Source: Paracidobacterium acidisoli
GTDB taxonomy: Bacteria; Acidobacteriota; Terriglobia; Terriglobales; Acidobacteriaceae
Reading direction: 5' to 3'
Length of the DNA: 64,000 bases
NCBI RefSeq assembly: GCF_003428625.2
Contig: NZ_QVQT02000004.1
Span: forward strand, 434,001-498,000
Shown here: piece by piece, positions 1-8,196 of the stretch
Layout of the letters: every line of letters starts with the position of its first letter
Numbering within the stretch: the stretch's first letter is position 1
Translations under genes and position numbers: made by a program
The notes under the pieces: generated by a model
Database searches by the model: none
Seen by the model: only the letters and a program-made list of their open reading frames with translations
Told to the model about the DNA's origin: nothing

Positions 1-841
1 CGATGTCGTAGAGAATCTCCACATGATCGCAAAGGAAGCCGATCGGATCGACGATGATGTTTCGTACGCCCTGACGCTCGAGAGCCGTGAGAGTGTCCTC
101 GACGGTGGGGCCGAGCCAGGGACCTCCGGACATGCCCTGGCTCTGGAAGGCAAAAAAACATTGATCGGGAGCGAGGCCGGCGCGTTCGGCGACGAGGGAT
201 GCCGTGCGCTTTGCCTCGACGGCATAAGGATCAGGCGGCAGCGGCGCAGTGCCAGGGTCGGACGGAGACGGCGAAAGCACGGTTCGGCAGGGAACGCTGT
301 GTGCGGTGAAGAGCACGGGAACAGGCGATCCGGTTTCCGCGACGAAGGGATCGAGGACAGCCCGCAGACGCTCGGCAAAGGCGTCGACTAAGAGAGGGTG
401 ATCGGCCCAGCCTTCGATGAAATGAATCTGCAGCGCGTGTCCGGCAGCATCCTGCTCAGGACCGGCAGCCGTGAAAACAGCTTTGCGATACAGACCCACG
501 CTGGTGCGCGAATTCTGCGGAGCGAGGCAAAGCGTAACGGCGCGGTGGATGCCGTCGGCCTTCATCTGCGCGATGACATCGGCAATATACGGCTTCCAGT
601 TGCGCATGCCGACATAAACCGGCAGACAGAGCTCATCCCGCAGCAGCCGCGCCTGTTCAAGCGTGAGAGCAGTAAGTGGACTACCTCCCACGAGCGAGAA
701 CCGGTGGCTGACCTCTTCGATTACGGCAGGAGGCATGGGGCGTCCGCCGGTGATGTTGCTGAGATACTGCGGAATCTCCTCGACGGAATCGGGCGTGCCA
801 TGCGCGAGCAGGAGGACAGCCGTGCCGGAGTTATGAGACAT
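1..841 (-). CDS. hemH: Ferrochelatase, 3' part cut by window edge
   Basis: Inserts ferrous iron into protoporphyrin (or coproporphyrin) IX in the last part of haem synthesis. The first 280 residues are in the window and the C-terminus lies beyond the left edge. The ATG at 841 lies inside the 3' end of hemE, an 11-bp overlap that implies translational coupling. Seen in the translation: an N-terminal LLLAHGTPDS segment, YVGMRNWKPYI near residues 76-86, LAPQNS near 106-111, the ferrochelatase-type FTAHSVP with the putative catalytic His181, a DPY near residue 204, and FLCDHVEILYDI at the cut end, where Glu275 matches the conserved acidic residue. Length and order agree with the HemH family. The hemE-hemH order is common in bacteria. 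Confidence 0.93.
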   Translation of the reverse strand, partial: MSHNSGTAVLLLAHGTPDSVEEIPQYLSNITGGRPMPPAVIEEVSHRFSLVGGSPLTALTLEQARLLRDELCLPVYVGMRNWKPYIADVIAQMKADGIHRAVTLCLAPQNSRTSVGLYRKAVFTAAGPEQDAAGHALQIHFIEGWADHPLLVDAFAERLRAVLDPFVAETGSPVPVLFTAHSVPCRTVLSPSPSDPGTAPLPPDPYAVEAKRTASLVAERAGLAPDQCFFAFQSQGMSGGPWLGPTVEDTLTALERQGVRNIIVDPIGFLCDHVEILYDI

Positions 842-1931
842 GAGCAGCCTCCGGCACATGCTCCCTGGAGTTGTATTCCCGCACGAATTTCACCACAGCC
901 TGAACGTTTTCAACCGGAGTTCCGGGCACGATGCCATGGCCGAGATTGAAGATGTGGCCAGGCCTGCCCGCTGCCTGATGGAGGATGTGATGCACCCGTT
1001 TGCGCAACAGCTCAGGTTCGGCGAAGAGGGTGATGGGATCAAGATTGCCCTGGACGGCACAGGCGTAATCGAGATTCCGCCAGGCGTGATCCAGCGGTGT
1101 TCGCCAGTCGAGGCCGAGCACGTCGGCGCCCGTTTCGCGCATGGAAGGGAGCAGGCTGGCGGTATCGACGCCGAAGTAGATGATAGGCACACCGTAGGAT
1201 TGCACTTCTCGGACGAGACTCTTTGTAACCGGAAGTACGAACTCGCGATAGTCCTCGATGCTGAGCGCACCGGACCAGCTGTCGAAGATCTGAATAACGT
1301 CGGCTCCGGCCTCGACCTGCTGGCGCGCAAATGCCGAAAGGACGGTAACCAGCTTGTCCAGCAGGCGCTGCCAGACGGCGAGCTGACGGTACATCAGAGT
1401 TTTGGTCTCGATGTAATTTCGTGACCCTCCCCCCTCAATCATGTAGCTGGCTAGGGTAAAGGGAGCCCCGCAAAAGCCGATAATGCCGAGAGTATCTGCG
1501 GAATCAGCACCACCGCGCACGCGGAAGTGCGTACATACCTTTTCGATCGCTTCGGCGACATAGCTGAGCTCTTCAGCGCGGTCGGTGCGCAGGCGGTCAA
1601 CATCGTCGGCGGTACGAATGGGATGATGGATGACCGGACCCTCTCCCGCCTGGAACTCGAAATCGAGCCCCATCGGCGTGAAGGGCAGCAGCAGATCGGC
1701 AAAGATAATGGCCGCATCGACGCCAAGCTTTTCCGCCGCGGTAATGGTCACTTCGGCGGCAAGCTCTGGCCTTCGGCAAATTTCGAGCAGCGTATGGTGA
1801 CGGCGTACCGCCATGTATTCAGGCATATAGCGGCCGGCCTGACGCAGAAACCAGACCGGGGTGCGGTCGACGGGACGGCGCAGGCACGCGCGGACGAAAC
1901 GGCTGACGGGAGTGGATTGTTTTTCCTGCAT
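831..1931 (-). CDS. hemE: Uroporphyrinogen decarboxylase
   Basis: Decarboxylates the four acetate side chains of uroporphyrinogen III to give coproporphyrinogen III; cytoplasmic haem pathway. Both family signatures are visible: WFLRQAGRYMPEY near residue 30 and GFCGAPFTLASYMIEGGGS around residue 150, and DVIQIFDSWSG further on. The ATG at 1931 gives 366 aa, near the usual length; an in-frame TTG at 1967 would add 12 residues with no family support. The 3' end overlaps the hemH start by 11 bp, so the two form an operon. No strong Shine-Dalgarno is seen at either start. Confidence 0.95.
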   Translation of the reverse strand: MQEKQSTPVSRFVRACLRRPVDRTPVWFLRQAGRYMPEYMAVRRHHTLLEICRRPELAAEVTITAAEKLGVDAAIIFADLLLPFTPMGLDFEFQAGEGPVIHHPIRTADDVDRLRTDRAEELSYVAEAIEKVCTHFRVRGGADSADTLGIIGFCGAPFTLASYMIEGGGSRNYIETKTLMYRQLAVWQRLLDKLVTVLSAFARQQVEAGADVIQIFDSWSGALSIEDYREFVLPVTKSLVREVQSYGVPIIYFGVDTASLLPSMRETGADVLGLDWRTPLDHAWRNLDYACAVQGNLDPITLFAEPELLRKRVHHILHQAAGRPGHIFNLGHGIVPGTPVENVQAVVKFVREYNSREHVPEAAHVS

Positions 1932-2054
1932 GAGGGTAACAGAAAAGGTTAGCAGGGACCGAGGCAAAACGCAGAGTGCCGGGCGTCTCTGAATAGACCG
2001 GGTCAGGAAACCGCGCAGCGCCCCCGAAAAGAGAAGAAGGCGGCAGAGCGACCT

Positions 2055-3248
2055 CTACGGAGCCGCGGCAGGTGAATCGGGCAGTACCTGCCTGTAAGCG
2101 GCGTACACATCTTCAAAGACGGAATCCCACGAAGCGCCGAGCGCGTCCCTGCGGGCAGCGGTGCGCATAGTCAGGTGCAGCGCCGGATCGCCCATGATGC
2201 GTGCAACGACTGCGGAGAAGTCCGCGTCCTGCACGGAGAATCCGGTCGCGCCTTCGCGGATGATGTAACGTGGCCCTCCGTCGGGTGTGACCACGGCTGG
2301 CACCCCGGAAGCAAGCGCCTCAAGAACAACGTTGCCGAAGGTGTCCGTATGCGAAGGGAATAGAAAAAGGTCCATATTTGCATAGGCACGGGAGAGCGCC
2401 TCGCCGCGCAGCACGCCGGAGAACTCGGCACGCGGCAGCCGCTCACGCAGCCATTGCTCCTCGGCCCCCTGGCCAACGATGAGGAAGCGAAAATTGCGAA
2501 TGCCGCGCGCTTCCAGTTCCTGCTGAATCTGTGCAAGCAATGCGATGTTCTTCTCTACTGAGAGTCGGCCGACAAAGCCGAGAACAAAGTCGGAATCCTG
2601 AGGAGCCCGATTGCGGTGCTCCGGCGAAAAAAGATACGTGTCGATGCCGCGCTGCATCAGGTGGCAGGGACGGCCTGTCTGTGCTTCAAGCAGGTTGCAC
2701 AGGCCGGGATTGGGAGCAAAAAGAACCCGGGCCGTTGCATAAAAATGGGCGGAGGCATCGAGCGAAAGGCCCTCGATGTACTGCGCCGCGACGGGTGCGT
2801 GTCCCTCAGGCAGCCATCGCAGCAGCCAGTCAGCGCGTTTGGCGGCATACTCGTGTACGTTCGTATGCCATGCTGCGGCCATGGGCAGATGGTAATGATT
2901 GGCGAGCACCGCGCCGAAGATACCGACGTCGCTGGGGCCGGTGATGTGGACGATATCGGGACGAAATTCACGCAGAACGCGTGCAATGGAAGGCAGATGA
3001 CGAATCCAGGCAACGTCGAATCGGAGATCTTTGTCGAGGCCGAAGGAGATCGGTCCGCGGGGCAGCTCCAGTGTCGTGATGTGGCCTTCTCTGACCAGGC
3101 GCGGTCTGCGATTTCCTGCGCGCACGCACAGAAACGGAAGACCCCGGCGGCGGGCGAAGGCCTCAAAATGACGCGAAGTGTGAGCGACTCCGTTGATCTC
3201 GTGAAAGGAGTCGGGAAAATAGGCGACGCGAAGCACCGCAAAGATCAT
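2055..3248 (-). CDS. GT4-family glycosyltransferase
   Basis: Likely transfers a sugar from a nucleotide-sugar donor to a lipid or surface glycan acceptor; 397 aa from the ATG at 3248 (a TTG 15 bp upstream is less likely). The N-terminal half carries FPDSFHEINGVAHTSRHFEA and HITGPSDVG, typical of the acceptor domain of GT-B enzymes related to mannosyl and diacylglycerol glycosyltransferases. The C-terminal half has the GT4 donor site: FVGRLSVEKN, then FLFPSHTDTFGNVVLEALASG with the E-x7-E pattern, then VVTPDGGPRYII. It starts 41 bp after the CRTAC1-like gene and could be the last gene of that transcript. The acceptor cannot be told from sequence. Confidence 0.85.
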   Translation of the reverse strand: MIFAVLRVAYFPDSFHEINGVAHTSRHFEAFARRRGLPFLCVRAGNRRPRLVREGHITTLELPRGPISFGLDKDLRFDVAWIRHLPSIARVLREFRPDIVHITGPSDVGIFGAVLANHYHLPMAAAWHTNVHEYAAKRADWLLRWLPEGHAPVAAQYIEGLSLDASAHFYATARVLFAPNPGLCNLLEAQTGRPCHLMQRGIDTYLFSPEHRNRAPQDSDFVLGFVGRLSVEKNIALLAQIQQELEARGIRNFRFLIVGQGAEEQWLRERLPRAEFSGVLRGEALSRAYANMDLFLFPSHTDTFGNVVLEALASGVPAVVTPDGGPRYIIREGATGFSVQDADFSAVVARIMGDPALHLTMRTAARRDALGASWDSVFEDVYAAYRQVLPDSPAAAP

Positions 3249-3289
3249 ACCGGAAGGCTGCAAAAGTGCTGTTACTGGAATTTGCGGAT

Positions 3290-5206
3290 TCAGGGTTTTT
3301 GCAGACCGGTCAATGGTTCATCCTTCAGGGTTTTGCTGCCCTCCGTGACGGTATAAAGTCGATTGACCGCCAGACCCGTGAAGGTGTCCACCTGCCCGGA
3401 CGGCCATCGGATTTCAAGGATGTCGACAATCTTGGCCTGATCCAGACCGAAATGCAGCCGGAGATCATTTTGTGAGAAGTAGCTCCCGCCGCTGCGTACC
3501 TCGTCGATCTGCACGAGCGGCTTTTGCGCGTCGGGCTGCGTCATGGCCACCACCCGGACGCGTGCGCCGATGCCGGTGCGGTTCGACTTCATGCCCGTAG
3601 TTTTGATTTTGATCCAGTTACGTTTCCAGCCTGAATCGCAGCGCAAAAGCTGCGGGAGCGAGTTAACGCAGTTAACGACAATATCGATGTCACCGTCGTT
3701 GTCGTAATCTCCAAAGGCACATCCGCGGGCCGCCACCGCAGCCGTGATGCCTGGTCCAGCCTGGGAGGTAACCTCCTCAAAGCGTCCATTGCGCAGGTTG
3801 CGATAAAGATATTTGTGCTCGGCATAGGGCGCTTCAGTGCGGGAACCGTTAACCTCCGGATAGACATGCCCGTTGGACATGAAGAGATCGAGCCAGCCGT
3901 CATTGTCCATATCGAAAAAGCCGACACCCCAGCCCAGATACCGCGTGTTAACGCCCAGCCCGGAGAGATAGGTGTGGTCTTCGAAGTTGCCGTCGCCCAG
4001 GTTGGTATAAAGCGAATCGGTATCGCCTGCAAAGTTGGTCTTGACGATATCGAGATTGCCGTCGCGGTTGTAGTCTCCTATAGAGACGCCCATGCCGGCC
4101 TGAGGCTTGCCGTCAGGTGAAAAAGCCGCGCCCGCTTCGATCGCTGCATCTTTAAAGGTGCCGTCCTTCTGATTTTCATAAAGAGTCGCGGCAGTAGAGT
4201 CATTGGCGACATAAATGTCGGGCCAGCCGTCGTTGTCGAGATCGGCGACGGCGACACTGAGCGCATAATTCCCGATTGTGTTCCACATGCCTGCCTTCTG
4301 CGAGACATCGGTGAACGTGCCATCGCCGTTGTTGTGGTACAGCATGTTTTTGCCGCCCGGCAGCCCCGGAGGGCCACAGGCCACAAGGATGCTTTTGTAG
4401 GTGCAGTCGGCGGATTCAGGCGTGGGCGCTGTTTTCAGATCGAAATCGATGTAATTGGCGACAAAAAGGTCCAGATGACCGTCCCGGTCATAGTCGAGAA
4501 ACGCGCAGCCGGTGTTCCAGCGCGTCTTCGGCTGTATCAGTCCGGTTTTAGCTGTGACATCAGTGAAGGTTCCATCGCCGTTGTTGTGAAAGAGGGCGTT
4601 CTGGCCGTAGTAGCTGATGAAGAGATCGTCGTGGCCGTCGTTGTCATAGTCGCCGACGCAGCATCCCTGCCCCCAGCCGCTTCGCGCGAGTCCGGCTTTG
4701 GCTGTGACGTCGGTGAAAGTGCCGTCACGATTGTTTTTGAAGAGATGGCAGGTGGGTTCCATGCCTTTGGGGAAGCCCTCCAGTCGCCATCCGTTGACGA
4801 GGAAGATATCGATCCAGCCATCCTGGTCATAGTCATAGAAGGCAACGCCACAGCCGGTCGTCTCGAGCAGATATTTATTGTGGCCAACGTCGCCGTAAAG
4901 TGTTTCGGCATTCAGCCCTGCCTGTTTCGCGGCATCGACGAACTGCAGGCCGAGAGGGGTTCCGGCAATCGGCGATACGGGACCGCCGGGCGGCGGCGGC
5001 ATGGGCTTTGCGTCGTACGAAGGCTGTGCGCTCGGATGCTGCGGAGGCGCAGCCTGCTGTGCAGCGGCAAAGAGCGCGCGCTTCCACGGAGGCGTGCCCA
5101 TGAGCAGCACCTCTGAAAGGGGCAGTACCAGAGCCGTGCGGCTCAGGGAGCGAAGAAATCTTCGGCGGCTGAGGGAACGATGAGCTGGATTCGTGGGCTT
5201 GTTCAT
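3290..5206 (-). CDS. CRTAC1-like FG-GAP/VCBS repeat protein with ASPIC/UnbV end
   Basis: Exported beta-propeller protein of unknown exact role, 638 aa. The N-terminus has a twin-arginine signal, SRRRFLRSLSRTALVLP, so Tat export of a folded protein is expected. After a Pro-rich stretch come at least seven Ca-binding-like DxDxDGxxD loops, for example DYDQDGWIDIF, DYDNDGHDDLF, DYDRDGHLDLF, DLDNDGWPDIY, DYNRDGNLDIV, DMDNDGWLDLF and DYDNDGDIDIV. The C-terminal part (GIGARVRV, SGGSYFSQNDLRLHFGL, LEIRWPSGQ) matches the ASPIC/UnbV domain. It sits 43 bp after a TPR gene at the end of a receptor-TPR-TPR-CRTAC1 row, suggesting a periplasmic or surface binding role with those partners. Confidence 0.88.
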   Translation of the reverse strand: MNKPTNPAHRSLSRRRFLRSLSRTALVLPLSEVLLMGTPPWKRALFAAAQQAAPPQHPSAQPSYDAKPMPPPPGGPVSPIAGTPLGLQFVDAAKQAGLNAETLYGDVGHNKYLLETTGCGVAFYDYDQDGWIDIFLVNGWRLEGFPKGMEPTCHLFKNNRDGTFTDVTAKAGLARSGWGQGCCVGDYDNDGHDDLFISYYGQNALFHNNGDGTFTDVTAKTGLIQPKTRWNTGCAFLDYDRDGHLDLFVANYIDFDLKTAPTPESADCTYKSILVACGPPGLPGGKNMLYHNNGDGTFTDVSQKAGMWNTIGNYALSVAVADLDNDGWPDIYVANDSTAATLYENQKDGTFKDAAIEAGAAFSPDGKPQAGMGVSIGDYNRDGNLDIVKTNFAGDTDSLYTNLGDGNFEDHTYLSGLGVNTRYLGWGVGFFDMDNDGWLDLFMSNGHVYPEVNGSRTEAPYAEHKYLYRNLRNGRFEEVTSQAGPGITAAVAARGCAFGDYDNDGDIDIVVNCVNSLPQLLRCDSGWKRNWIKIKTTGMKSNRTGIGARVRVVAMTQPDAQKPLVQIDEVRSGGSYFSQNDLRLHFGLDQAKIVDILEIRWPSGQVDTFTGLAVNRLYTVTEGSKTLKDEPLTGLQKP

Positions 5207-5249
5207 AGATGGATTCGCGATCGTATTGCCTTGTCAGATTCGGCCGACG

Positions 5250-7040
5250 TCAGCGATGTGCGGTGTCAAGCGCAGCGGCTCTGTTGCTCTCCTCGAGAGC
5301 ATCGGTAGTTCGGCCTTCGCGCTCATAGGCCATAGCGAGGCGGCGATGGGCCTCAGCGTAGGTGGGATCATCGCTGATGGCGCTCTGATAGCGGCTGACC
5401 GCATCGGAAATCTCCCCTTTCTGCAGCAGAGAATTTGCCGTATTGGTGTCAAACATCGCGCGCTGTCGGTTGACGGCCACGCGCGTGAGGTCGGCGGCCA
5501 TTTTACGCTCCGCACGGGCCTCCTGCTGCTTTCCTTCTTCCTGCAGTACGCTGGCGAGCGTAATGTGAGGGCCAGGCTGGTTCGGCATCAGATCAATAGC
5601 CTTGTGCAGCGCCGCCGCCGCTTCGTCGTATTTTGACTGCTGATGATAAATGCTTCCCAGAACGGCCCATCCATCGCCGTTTGTCGGCCGGCGGTCGAGC
5701 GCGGCACGCAGATTCTTCGCTGCATCGTCGAAGCGTCCGGACTGCATATAGAGAATGCCGAGCGTGTACGGTGCATCGGGTGAAGAGGGATCAAGCCTGG
5801 CCGCAGTTTCCAGCTCTAAGACGGCATTGGGCAGATCGTCTTTCAGCTTCCAGGCAAGGCCGAGGTTATAGTGAAGCTGCGCATTGTCCGGCGCAGCGGC
5901 GAGCCCTTGGCGAAATTCCTGGATGGAATCATCGATATCGCTTCGCTGGAGATAGGCAATGCCCAGATCCTGCAGAACCTGCGGATCAGCAGGTGCAATG
6001 GCGAGCGCGCGCCGGCAGAAATCGACGGCAGTCGTCGCATCGCCGGTCTGGATCAATGCAATGGCAAGGTTGGAGAGAGCAGACACATTACGCGGCTGGG
6101 CGGCAACAACCTGCCGAAACAGCGGGATGGCCTTATCCGCCTCTCCGAGCCGCTGCCAGGCCATCGCGAGCTGGTTTTGCGCTTCGGTCAGTAAAGCTTC
6201 TGGCGGGCTCAGATCGATGGCTTTTTGCAGATGTGGGACAGCATTTTCGTCCTGATCGGCAGCGGCCAGCGCCTTGCCGAGCTCGATCTGTGCGAGAGCA
6301 TTCTGTGGTGCAAGCTGTGTGGCGACGGTCAGCTCCGCAACAGCAGAAAGCGGCTGTTGCTCCCGGGAGAGCGTGATACCGAGATGCAGATGCGCGGCAG
6401 CCAGCGTGGCATCCATCTGTATGGCCTCTTCAAAAGCGGCCTGAGCCTGTGACCAGTGCTCTGTCTGAGCGTAGAGTGAGCCAAGCTGGTCGTACAGCGC
6501 AGCGCTGTGTGGAGAAGCAGCGATGGCATCCCGTGTTTTGGCAATCGCCATATCGCTCTGTCCCGCAGCCGCAAGCGCGCGTGCCCAGGCGGCCAGTAAA
6601 TCAGATGTAAGAGGCGGCGCCTCGGCTGACGTGGAGAGCCTGTCGAAGAGTGCGAGAGCCGCATGCGCATTGCCGCTTTGTGCGTAAGCAAGTGCCAGAT
6701 TCTCCTGCGCGGCGCGATCGGCGGGCTTAAGGCGAAGAGCCTTTTCAAGTTCAACAATCGCGGCAGGATATTCGCCAAGCTGGCAGAGTATGGCGCCCAG
6801 CGCGCTGTGGCCCTCCTCTATAGTGGGAGCCAGTTGCACGACGTGTTCAAAGCGCAGACGCGCGGTGGCGAGATCCCCGCGGGAAGCAGCATCGTAGCCG
6901 GAGCGAAAGGCCGCATTGGCCTCCTGCAGACGCGCATTCTGCGCATCGCTTTGCAGAGCCATAATGGGCAGGGAAAAATAGACGATCGGCAGTATGGCCA
7001 AGATCGGGGCGCACAGCCTGTGAGTAAAGAGCAGATTCAT
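5250..7040 (-). CDS. Exported TPR-repeat protein (long)
   Basis: 596 aa made almost entirely of tetratricopeptide repeats after an N-terminal signal or anchor (residues about 8-28, LCAPILAILPIVYFSLPIMA). Repeats are recognisable from the spaced pattern of small, aromatic and Pro residues, for instance AHLHLGITLSREQQPLSAV, LSNLAIALIQTGDATTAV, LQDLGIAYLQRSDIDDSI and LHYNLGLAWKLKDDLPNAV; about fourteen can be traced. TPR arrays act as protein-binding scaffolds; no enzymatic motif is present. Its ATG lies 2 bp after the stop of the preceding TPR gene, so the two are surely co-transcribed and probably translationally coupled. The partner may be the upstream TonB receptor or the CRTAC1-like protein downstream; that is inference. 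Confidence 0.88.
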   Translation of the reverse strand: MNLLFTHRLCAPILAILPIVYFSLPIMALQSDAQNARLQEANAAFRSGYDAASRGDLATARLRFEHVVQLAPTIEEGHSALGAILCQLGEYPAAIVELEKALRLKPADRAAQENLALAYAQSGNAHAALALFDRLSTSAEAPPLTSDLLAAWARALAAAGQSDMAIAKTRDAIAASPHSAALYDQLGSLYAQTEHWSQAQAAFEEAIQMDATLAAAHLHLGITLSREQQPLSAVAELTVATQLAPQNALAQIELGKALAAADQDENAVPHLQKAIDLSPPEALLTEAQNQLAMAWQRLGEADKAIPLFRQVVAAQPRNVSALSNLAIALIQTGDATTAVDFCRRALAIAPADPQVLQDLGIAYLQRSDIDDSIQEFRQGLAAAPDNAQLHYNLGLAWKLKDDLPNAVLELETAARLDPSSPDAPYTLGILYMQSGRFDDAAKNLRAALDRRPTNGDGWAVLGSIYHQQSKYDEAAAALHKAIDLMPNQPGPHITLASVLQEEGKQQEARAERKMAADLTRVAVNRQRAMFDTNTANSLLQKGEISDAVSRYQSAISDDPTYAEAHRRLAMAYEREGRTTDALEESNRAAALDTAHR

Positions 7041-7042
7041 GA

Positions 7043-8110
7043 TCAGGGCCGTTGCTGTGAATCGGATGAGGATGCCTGTGTCTTTGTGCCGGGATTTTTC
7101 AGCTTTGCCGCGGTTTCAAATTCATGGGCAGCATCCTCTCTGCGGCCGGTAGTGCGATAGGCCTGGCCAAGCAGCATATGGGTCATCGCATTCGCCGGAT
7201 CCATGGCACGGGCTCGTTCGAGATACATCGTGGCCATGACCGGATTTTGCTGATACAGAAGCGCCTTGCCAAGCAGAATGTATGGACCGGTTGAGTTCGG
7301 TTCCAGCAAAATAGCCCGATCGAGTGCCTGCTGTGCATCGGCTCCGCGGCCATTACGGAGATAAGCATCGCCGAGCCGTTCGTAAAGCTCACCATCGAGC
7401 GGATTGATCTCTCGCTCCTTCTCCAGCTCGGCTATTGCACCGGCAGTATCGCCCTTCGCGAGTGCGATTTCGCCCAGCAGCTGATGTGCGAGTGGAATAT
7501 GCGGATCTGCCTGGAGTGCCTTTTGGGCGGCATCGGCAGCAGGCTGTACAAGCTCGCGACGCAGGAGCAGCCGCGCAGTGATGAGCCAGGCAGCCGCCGA
7601 ATCATATGGAAACCCATACTCGGCGGCGAAGGCGTGACGAGCATCGTCGTAACGGCCTGTCGTGATGTAGCACAGCGCGAGCACGTAATTCGGGTCAATA
7701 TTCGAGCTGGAGATGGCCGCATGTGCCTTTTCCAGCAGCGGGATCGCCTCAGCTGCCTGCCCCGTGCGGAAGAGAATGACGCCGCGCATCTGCAGGGATT
7801 CCATATCGGTTGGGTCCTGCCGAACGGCGGCGGCAAAGGCCTCGCTGGCTTCGGTCATCTTGTTCTGCTGATATGCAATGAAGCCGCGCAGGCGTTCAAC
7901 CCCGGCCGGCTCAGGCTGCTGCGCAGCTAATACATCCAGCTCGCGCGCTGCATCCTGCAGTCGTCCCTGTGTGATCAAAGTGCGTGCGTCTGCGATAGAC
8001 GACGTTATCTGCGGCGTAACTGTCGGCGGTGCAGTCCGGGCTTCGGTTTGCGGAAAGCACGCGGGAACGATCATCAGCAGCAAAGAGAACGAGAAGTGGA
8101 TGCGACGCAT
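7043..8110 (-). CDS. Exported TPR-repeat protein (short)
   Basis: 355 aa from the ATG at 8110, which begins MRRIHFSFSLLLMIVPACF, a plausible signal peptide, possibly a lipoprotein. An in-frame ATG at 8158 would add 16 residues, but that codon lies inside a perfect 10-bp stem-loop and destroys the signal, so 8110 is preferred. The rest is TPR repeats (VERLRGFIAYQQNKMTEAS, LAHQLLGEIALAKGDTAGAI, LYERLGDAYLRNGRGADAQ and others). Only 2 bp separate its stop from the next TPR gene. It follows the TonB receptor gene by 86 bp containing two hairpins that may lower expression relative to the receptor. Confidence 0.85.
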   Translation of the reverse strand: MRRIHFSFSLLLMIVPACFPQTEARTAPPTVTPQITSSIADARTLITQGRLQDAARELDVLAAQQPEPAGVERLRGFIAYQQNKMTEASEAFAAAVRQDPTDMESLQMRGVILFRTGQAAEAIPLLEKAHAAISSSNIDPNYVLALCYITTGRYDDARHAFAAEYGFPYDSAAAWLITARLLLRRELVQPAADAAQKALQADPHIPLAHQLLGEIALAKGDTAGAIAELEKEREINPLDGELYERLGDAYLRNGRGADAQQALDRAILLEPNSTGPYILLGKALLYQQNPVMATMYLERARAMDPANAMTHMLLGQAYRTTGRREDAAHEFETAAKLKNPGTKTQASSSDSQQRP

Positions 8111-8146
8111 GATCCAGCCGAAGGAAGTGTACTCCCACATAAAGAT

Positions 8147-8196
8147 GGAGGGGAGCATCGCTCCCCTCCGGATAAACGATAGCGGTTTTCAACCGC
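8147..8196 (-). terminator. Tandem stem-loops between receptor and TPR genes
   Basis: Directly after the receptor stop on the minus strand is a 6-bp stem with a 3-nt loop (8182-8196), followed by a perfect 10-bp inverted repeat with a 3-nt loop (8147-8169). Neither is followed by a clean U-run, so a partial terminator, an mRNA stabiliser or a processing site fits better than a full terminator. The position suggests it sets the ratio of receptor to TPR proteins. Confidence 0.5.

Noticed and set aside
398-949. 183-codon plus-strand frame
   Set aside because: It lies antisense to hemH, whose motifs are clear; composition is that of a shadow frame.
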